Source of the DNA: an uncultured Clostridia bacterium
Lineage (GTDB): Bacteria; Bacillota; Clostridia; UBA1381
DNA length: 34,943 bases
Reading direction: 5' to 3'
NCBI GenBank assembly: GCA_934462945.1
Contig: CAKSJF010000014.1
Span: forward strand, 1-34,943
Part shown: piece after piece, positions 29,993 to 34,943 of the stretch
How the letters are laid out: each line of letters starts with the position of its first letter
Numbering within the stretch: position 1 is the first letter of the stretch
Program-made: the position numbers and the translations under genes
Notes under the pieces: model-generated
Databases searched by the model: none
What the model was told of the DNA's origin: nothing
Seen by the model: only the letters and a program-made list of their open reading frames with translations

Positions 29993-32641
29993 ATGAAAAA
30001 AACTTGTTTTTTATGGATGTTCTGCTGCATGCTCCTGTTTGGGACGGGAAATGCATTTGCAGAAACCGCCATCACAGCTGTCACTCCCCTGGAGGCTGTG
30101 GGGATTTTTGAAGCAGGGGAGGAAGTGGGATTCACACTCACGCATAATCAGAGTGAGACTGTGCGTGCGCTGACATTCCGGATTTCCGATTTATCCGGAA
30201 TGGTAAAATATCAGGATTCTTTTAAAATTCAGGCAAATACGAATACAACTGCTGTCAGTATGGGGATTCATCCGGTCGGCTGGTATCGCGTCCGTTTCTA
30301 CGAAAACGAAAGCGAGGTAAAAAGCGTATACTGCGCTTTTTCGGTACTCCGTCCGGGTGTTCCGAAGAAAAGTGCACCGCTGGCGGCAGATTATGCAGGC
30401 ACTTATGCAGGGTCGGACGGACTTTCCCATTATGCAATTTCACGCGCCGAAAAGCAAGGCTATGCGGCGGCAATGAAAAAAGCAGGCTTGGGAACGGTTC
30501 GTGAGCGTGTGGTTGGAACAGCAGGCGAAAGCGCCATATATAAAGCAATTGAAGAACAAATTGACGATATTTCCGCGGAGGGAACAGGAGTTTTACTCTC
30601 TGCTGCAGAGGGCAGAAAAACGGATGAAGATTTATACCTGACCTATTGCCGGGCGATGAGCAATGCCGACTATTATAAAAACCGTATCACCGCATGGGAG
30701 GGGAGCAATGAACCGGATATTCACGGGATTATGCCGGATCGCGAGGCAGCTTCCCTAAAGGCTATGGCAATCGGGATTCTTGATTCGGGTGCAAATGCAG
30801 TCAAAGCAACCAGCGGATTATGCTGGGTGAATAGTGATTTTACCGAAGTATTGATGCAAAACGGTGTGATGGACTATTTAGATGTTTTGAATGTTCATTC
30901 CCACTGCCCGGTTGGCGGCGGATGGAACGCATATTATGGAATCCCGAAATGGATTCTTCAGAATGCCAGAGAGCTTGCCACCGTCTATGGAGAACGGCAG
31001 GTCTGGTGCGGAGAAGCAGGGCTTTACACCCTTGCAGGGGAAAACTATGAGCCGCGCGACGATCAGCTAAAGCTCACCGCCAGATATGCTATCACCTCCA
31101 TGACCGAAGCCTTTGCAAAAACCGGGGTGAACAAGAATTTCTTCTTCCTGTTCCGGCACTATGTGGAGAATCACGGCGGAACAATTTCCGATATGGGTAT
31201 GTTTAGTAAAAACCATCTGCCATATCCGGCATATAGCTCCCTGGCGACCTTGGGGTACTATCTCGGCGACGGAACACTGGTCGGTCAGCTCCGGGAGCTT
31301 CCGGAGACGGCAGAGGGATATTTATTTGATAACGGAGAAAAACAGCTTGCGATTTTATGGAATGAAAGCGCAGAAAATAGAAATATGCAATTTCGGACGA
31401 AAAAACCGGTCCGTGTGATTGACCTGGTGGGCAAAAGTGAGGAACGGCGCGTCCTGCCGCATAACGGCATGGTGGGTGTGCAGTTTGATAATCACCCGGT
31501 TTTAGTGTTATTTGAGGACGAGCCGGAAAAGGCATGCTATTCGATGACCTATCCGAAAATTCCGGAAATTTCGGTCACTTCCATCCCGGAGTCGAAAAAA
31601 ATTGTTCTCCGTCAGGATTGGGGAGACACTGCCGGAGGTGATGACGCATATCAGTTAGAACCGGGTCAGGTGTATACTGTTTCGCTTGAAGTGATGAATC
31701 TTTCAGCCAAGAAAGCAAGCGGAACAATCACCATGGATGCAAGCGGCGCATTGGAGATTGTCGGAGCAGGCTCGCAGAGATTCAGCGCAAAAGCGTATGA
31801 AAATACCATGCTCACTTTCCGGGTACGCGTCCGGGAGGATTATTACCGGGATGATGATGCCTATGTCAGCTTTGGCGGCAGTACGTCTGCCGGCGCACTT
31901 TCTGAATCGGTGGCAAAATGCCGGGTGAGTGCAAAGCGCAATTACCTCGACCGTGAGCTTTACAGCATTGGTTTCCGCGGCTGGCACTGGGTGCAGCAGG
32001 GAGAACTTTCAGAGAGCGACGGAATTTATTTTGTGATGAACCAGAGCGGAGCGGTTTCCGGTAAGGTGTTTGTGGATATCGGAACGCAGTATCTGCAATA
32101 TCAGACTTATCAGAGTTCAGAAACCGGCGCGGTTGTCTATCGGATTCCGTGGGAGATTTTTTACGACAGCGTCAACGGTATGAACAACGGAATAGAGCTT
32201 GACCGTGTGCGGCAGATGCAGATTGTGGCAGACAGCGGAAAAGAAAATGTCAGCGGTCTGATCACAGTCGGCGTTTATTCCTATGAGACGCCCAAGGAAG
32301 AAATTTTCCCAAAAATCAGAATCTCCGGCGCAGAAAATCTGGGGATTTATCAGAATAACCGGACGCTGAAGCTATCTGCTGAAATCCCGGAGGGGCTTTC
32401 GGATGTCCGGGTTTATGTAAACTACAGCCGGTATGACAATTTCACAATGGATGAAAACGGTCATGTGGAAATCGATCTTGCGCATCCTGCGGAGGGTGCA
32501 TATAAGGTGATGGTAAGCGCAAGGGCGCGGTTTGGGCGGCAGGTCTATGGTGAAGTGGATTTCTATGTCCGCGATAAATGGGACTATGCGGCAAAGGGCG
32601 CGTTTTATGAGCCGGTAGATTACCGATATATCAATGGTTAA
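29993..32641 (+). CDS. Large secreted protein with a clan GH-A-like glycosidase barrel
   Basis: 882 aa. The signal peptide is about 1-23 (GNAFA-ET). A beta domain (25-120) precedes an alpha/beta barrel (about 130-425) that shows clan GH-A signs: WEGSNEPDI with the likely acid/base Glu240, and QVWCGEAGLYT with the likely nucleophile Glu341, about 100 residues apart, plus VHSHCP (His302, His304) between them. Beta-rich modules follow (about 425-525, 535-645, 655-770 and the C-terminus). I cannot place it in a named GH family; GH39, GH5 and GH30 are the closest in pattern. It is likely an extracellular endo- or exo-glycosidase. The GAGGT site precedes the ATG. The first secreted protein lies 64 bp upstream. 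Confidence 0.75.
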   Translation: MKKTCFLWMFCCMLLFGTGNAFAETAITAVTPLEAVGIFEAGEEVGFTLTHNQSETVRALTFRISDLSGMVKYQDSFKIQANTNTTAVSMGIHPVGWYRVRFYENESEVKSVYCAFSVLRPGVPKKSAPLAADYAGTYAGSDGLSHYAISRAEKQGYAAAMKKAGLGTVRERVVGTAGESAIYKAIEEQIDDISAEGTGVLLSAAEGRKTDEDLYLTYCRAMSNADYYKNRITAWEGSNEPDIHGIMPDREAASLKAMAIGILDSGANAVKATSGLCWVNSDFTEVLMQNGVMDYLDVLNVHSHCPVGGGWNAYYGIPKWILQNARELATVYGERQVWCGEAGLYTLAGENYEPRDDQLKLTARYAITSMTEAFAKTGVNKNFFFLFRHYVENHGGTISDMGMFSKNHLPYPAYSSLATLGYYLGDGTLVGQLRELPETAEGYLFDNGEKQLAILWNESAENRNMQFRTKKPVRVIDLVGKSEERRVLPHNGMVGVQFDNHPVLVLFEDEPEKACYSMTYPKIPEISVTSIPESKKIVLRQDWGDTAGGDDAYQLEPGQVYTVSLEVMNLSAKKASGTITMDASGALEIVGAGSQRFSAKAYENTMLTFRVRVREDYYRDDDAYVSFGGSTSAGALSESVAKCRVSAKRNYLDRELYSIGFRGWHWVQQGELSESDGIYFVMNQSGAVSGKVFVDIGTQYLQYQTYQSSETGAVVYRIPWEIFYDSVNGMNNGIELDRVRQMQIVADSGKENVSGLITVGVYSYETPKEEIFPKIRISGAENLGIYQNNRTLKLSAEIPEGLSDVRVYVNYSRYDNFTMDENGHVEIDLAHPAEGAYKVMVSARARFGRQVYGEVDFYVRDKWDYAAKGAFYEPVDYRYING

Positions 32642-32655
32642 AGGAGTGTCAGAAT

Positions 32656-34212
32656 TTGAAAAAAACATTAAGCATTTTAACAGCAGCATTGGGGATCAGC
32701 CTGTTTGCGGCAGCTCCGCTTTGCTATGCGGCAGATCCGGTTAAGATAGAGTTTGAGGATTTTTTGTCCGAGCCGGAAAATGCGGATTTTTCCGAGCGTG
32801 CTTCAAACGACAAAACGGAAAAAATGGTGATTCCAAACGCAAAACTGGATTCGGCGGCATATACAGTTACCTTTGAAATTCCGGAGGCAGGAGAGTATGA
32901 GGTGTCGCTGATTGCGGCGGCATATACCGAAGCGTCACCGCTTTTAGCAAATTTGTCCTGGGATCTGGATGGAGAAACGCTGGATGTACAGAAGGATTTT
33001 ACCGTTAGCGTGCTGGAGGAGGGAAAAGGCTATATCCGGAGTACCTTTGAGCTGAAAAAGACCGAGAAAACATCTGCGCTGGAGCTTTCCAAGGGAGAGC
33101 ATACCCTCGTTCTGACCGGAACAAAGGTCGGCACGGGATTGCGGTTCGGATTAGATTCCGTTACCTTCACCAAGTGGGAAAAACCAAAGCCAACCTGTGA
33201 TATTGTTTCAGGAAATACCCGGATTGAGATTGAAAATGTTACGCAGGAACATATTCAGACAACGAGCGGTGCAAGCGGCGGAAAGCTTTATTATCTGTAT
33301 TGGGTTCAGAATGTGCAAGAGGTTTCAATCCCGTTTTATGTAGAGAAAGGCGGGAGTTACAATCTCAATATTGCGGCAGCATGCAGCTTTTCCAATTCCT
33401 ATATTTCAAAAATTGCAATGGTAATTGACGGTGGAGATGAAATTGACCTGACAAGCAATAATTTTACTGGATTGGATTTGGGAAGCTATGGACTTATCTC
33501 AGATTATAAAGTCAAACAGCTTTGCTATAAAAACACATTGAGTTTTTCTGAAGGATATCATAATCTAACATTAAAGCTCTATGTGCGCGAATTTGATGGA
33601 GACGGTGTTTATGCGGCAGTGGATTTTGTGGAATTCCGTCCGGAAAAGGATTTATCCGGCATGAAGCTTGCCGTGGAAAACGGATATACTGCACTTGGAC
33701 GATCAGCAAGAATTGAGCTTCAAGACGCAAACGGAGAGGAAATTTCAAATGCGGATATCGGCGGAGAAATTGTATATACCTCCGGAGATGAGAGTATTGC
33801 TTATGTGGAAAAAGATACGGTTGTCGGTGTCCGCTATGGCGAGGGGACAGTAAACGTTTCGCTCGACCGCGGCAGGGACAGCTATTCTGCAACCGGAAAA
33901 TTTTATGTCACCAATGAAAAAGGAATTTATATTTCTTCTGCTGAGAAAAACGGAAATGAATTGAAATTAACGTTCTGTGCAAACAAGGACTATGCCGGCG
34001 GCGACTCGATCCGGATTTATGTATTCGGAAAAACGGACGGCATGCTCCGTTCAATTAAAAAAGCATATACCGTCAGCGCCCCGGCATTATCCGGAGGAGG
34101 GGAAGCAGAGCTTTCCCAGACTGTTGAGGCAGAGGCGGGAGATACCGTTGGAATTTTCCTGTTTGATGCGTCAAACGATAAGCTTTCACAGTATCAGCAG
34201 ATTTTACGATAG
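32656..34212 (+). CDS. Secreted protein with two sugar-binding-like modules, an Ig-like module and a C-terminal module
   Basis: 518 aa, starting at TTG (AAAGGAG nine bases upstream). The signal peptide is about 1-25 (APLCYA-AD). Two galactose-binding-like modules follow (about 28-173 and 188-328), starting KIEFEDF and RIEIENV and ending RFGLDSVTF and YAAVDFVEF. Then an Ig-like stretch (about 333-420) and a C-terminal module (about 424-518) recall the 27700 protein in order and shape, so the two are probably distant paralogs. No catalytic residues are evident, so it should be a binding or scaffold protein. It follows the glycosidase stop by 14 bp. Confidence 0.75.
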   Translation: MKKTLSILTAALGISLFAAAPLCYAADPVKIEFEDFLSEPENADFSERASNDKTEKMVIPNAKLDSAAYTVTFEIPEAGEYEVSLIAAAYTEASPLLANLSWDLDGETLDVQKDFTVSVLEEGKGYIRSTFELKKTEKTSALELSKGEHTLVLTGTKVGTGLRFGLDSVTFTKWEKPKPTCDIVSGNTRIEIENVTQEHIQTTSGASGGKLYYLYWVQNVQEVSIPFYVEKGGSYNLNIAAACSFSNSYISKIAMVIDGGDEIDLTSNNFTGLDLGSYGLISDYKVKQLCYKNTLSFSEGYHNLTLKLYVREFDGDGVYAAVDFVEFRPEKDLSGMKLAVENGYTALGRSARIELQDANGEEISNADIGGEIVYTSGDESIAYVEKDTVVGVRYGEGTVNVSLDRGRDSYSATGKFYVTNEKGIYISSAEKNGNELKLTFCANKDYAGGDSIRIYVFGKTDGMLRSIKKAYTVSAPALSGGGEAELSQTVEAEAGDTVGIFLFDASNDKLSQYQQILR

Positions 34213-34224
34213 GAGGGATACAAT

Positions 34225-34943
34225 TTGAAAAAGAAATTCATCAGCGTGCTGTCGGCATTGACAACCCTTGCGTCTCTGATTGTTCCGTTCCAGGCGTCAG
34301 CGGCAATGGAGCCGATCCGGATTGAGGCGGAAAAACCAAAAGAAAACACAATTAGCGGCTGGGTTGATATTGATTCCAAGCTGTCCGGAAAAAAATTCTT
34401 AGCCATTGAAAGTTACGACGGGAGCGGACTTTTGTATAGCTACGACTTTGAAGCGCCGGCAGACGGACTCTATACCATTGACTGTGTTATGATCAAGCGG
34501 GAACAGGACTGGACGTCCGACTGGACCGTTTATATTAACGATCCGGACAATGAGGTGAAAAAATATACCATTACCGGAGATGTGGAGAGCTCGCTTTCCT
34601 ACACAAAGGACTGCTTCCAATCCTTTAATTTAGGGAATATGCGGCTGAAAAAAGGTACAAACACACTCTATCTTCAGGTCAATGAGGGAGATATGGCAGG
34701 AGAGAGGTATATCTGCTTTGCCGATTATTTTGAAATATCCGAAGCGGATGCAGAGCCGGGGGTTGCCAGTATTTCGGAGGCAAAATTCGCAGACCGGGAA
34801 ATCGGATTTTTTGACACAAAAGAAAGCGTAACGCTTTTGTTTGACTATGATATTCCGACCACAAGCTATCAGAAATACGATCTTGTGATTGAGGATGCAT
34901 GGCATCGGGAAACGCTCCGGCAGTCTGTCACCTCCGGAAAAAA
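34225..34943 (+). CDS. Secreted protein of the same series, partial (runs off the window)
   Basis: TTG start with an AGGAGG site about nine bases upstream, open for 239 codons to the edge. The signal peptide is about 1-27 (IVPFQASA-AMEP), then a sugar-binding-like module (about 30-171, starting PIRIEAEKP, ending YICFADYFEI). From about 180 a beta stretch (IGFFDTKESVTLLFDY...) resembles residues 38-80 of the glycosidase at 29993, the domain ahead of its barrel. The missing C-terminus may therefore hold another catalytic barrel; this is inference. It lies 12 bp after the stop of the previous gene, in the same operon. Confidence 0.8.
   Translation, partial: MKKKFISVLSALTTLASLIVPFQASAAMEPIRIEAEKPKENTISGWVDIDSKLSGKKFLAIESYDGSGLLYSYDFEAPADGLYTIDCVMIKREQDWTSDWTVYINDPDNEVKKYTITGDVESSLSYTKDCFQSFNLGNMRLKKGTNTLYLQVNEGDMAGERYICFADYFEISEADAEPGVASISEAKFADREIGFFDTKESVTLLFDYDIPTTSYQKYDLVIEDAWHRETLRQSVTSGK

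Overview
The window looks like a chromosomal segment of a gut-type anaerobic Firmicute of the class Clostridia, possibly Oscillospirales-like. This is inferred from the gene content (RNase J, SpoIIIE/FtsK, a YgiQ-type radical SAM protein, LacX-type mutarotase, AraC-controlled sugar transport), from AGGAGG-type ribosome binding sites and from TTGACA/TATAAT promoters. No rRNA, tRNA, CRISPR array or intact transposase was seen.

Region 1 (1-4165) is accessory in character. It holds a phage tail remnant (a DUF2577/XkdR-like gene and a truncated DUF2634/XkdS-like gene behind a UUCG-loop terminator), an SDR-type NAD(P)-binding gene broken by one in-frame TAG, an aldo/keto reductase divergent from a cysteine-rich MerR regulator with a clear 19-bp-spacer MerR promoter, a YczE-like membrane protein and a low-molecular-weight tyrosine phosphatase.

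Region 2 (4214-14707) is core. RNase J is read leftward from a GTG start behind a leader of about 316 nt. A carbohydrate esterase (CE7) and a LacX-type mutarotase form a short rightward operon. A tightly packed leftward operon reads ftsK/spoIIIE - ygiQ-like - folD - galactokinase-like, and its last two genes overlap by ATGA. Bidirectional hairpin terminators separate these blocks.

Region 3 (14837-34943) is a carbohydrate-use locus. It contains a hexapeptide acyltransferase, a Gfo/Idh/MocA oxidoreductase, a GH2 beta-galactosidase and an ABC sugar importer (binding lipoprotein plus two permeases, no ATPase). Three AraC-type regulators are each divergent from a target: a cupin AraC faces the oxidoreductase, a second AraC faces lacZ, and a membrane-anchored AraC with an extracytoplasmic sensor faces the importer. 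A rightward series of secreted proteins follows: a triple-module sugar-binding-like protein, a large clan GH-A-like glycosidase of no family I can name, a second binding-like protein, and a third that runs off the window. The last two start with TTG.

Together these suggest a Gram-positive polysaccharide-utilisation locus: secreted proteins bind and cut an external galactose-containing glycan, the importer takes up oligosaccharides, and LacZ, the mutarotase, the galactokinase-like enzyme and the oxidoreductase process them inside. The glycan itself cannot be named from sequence alone. The secreted series, with its shared modules and unassigned catalytic protein, is the most likely undescribed system here.
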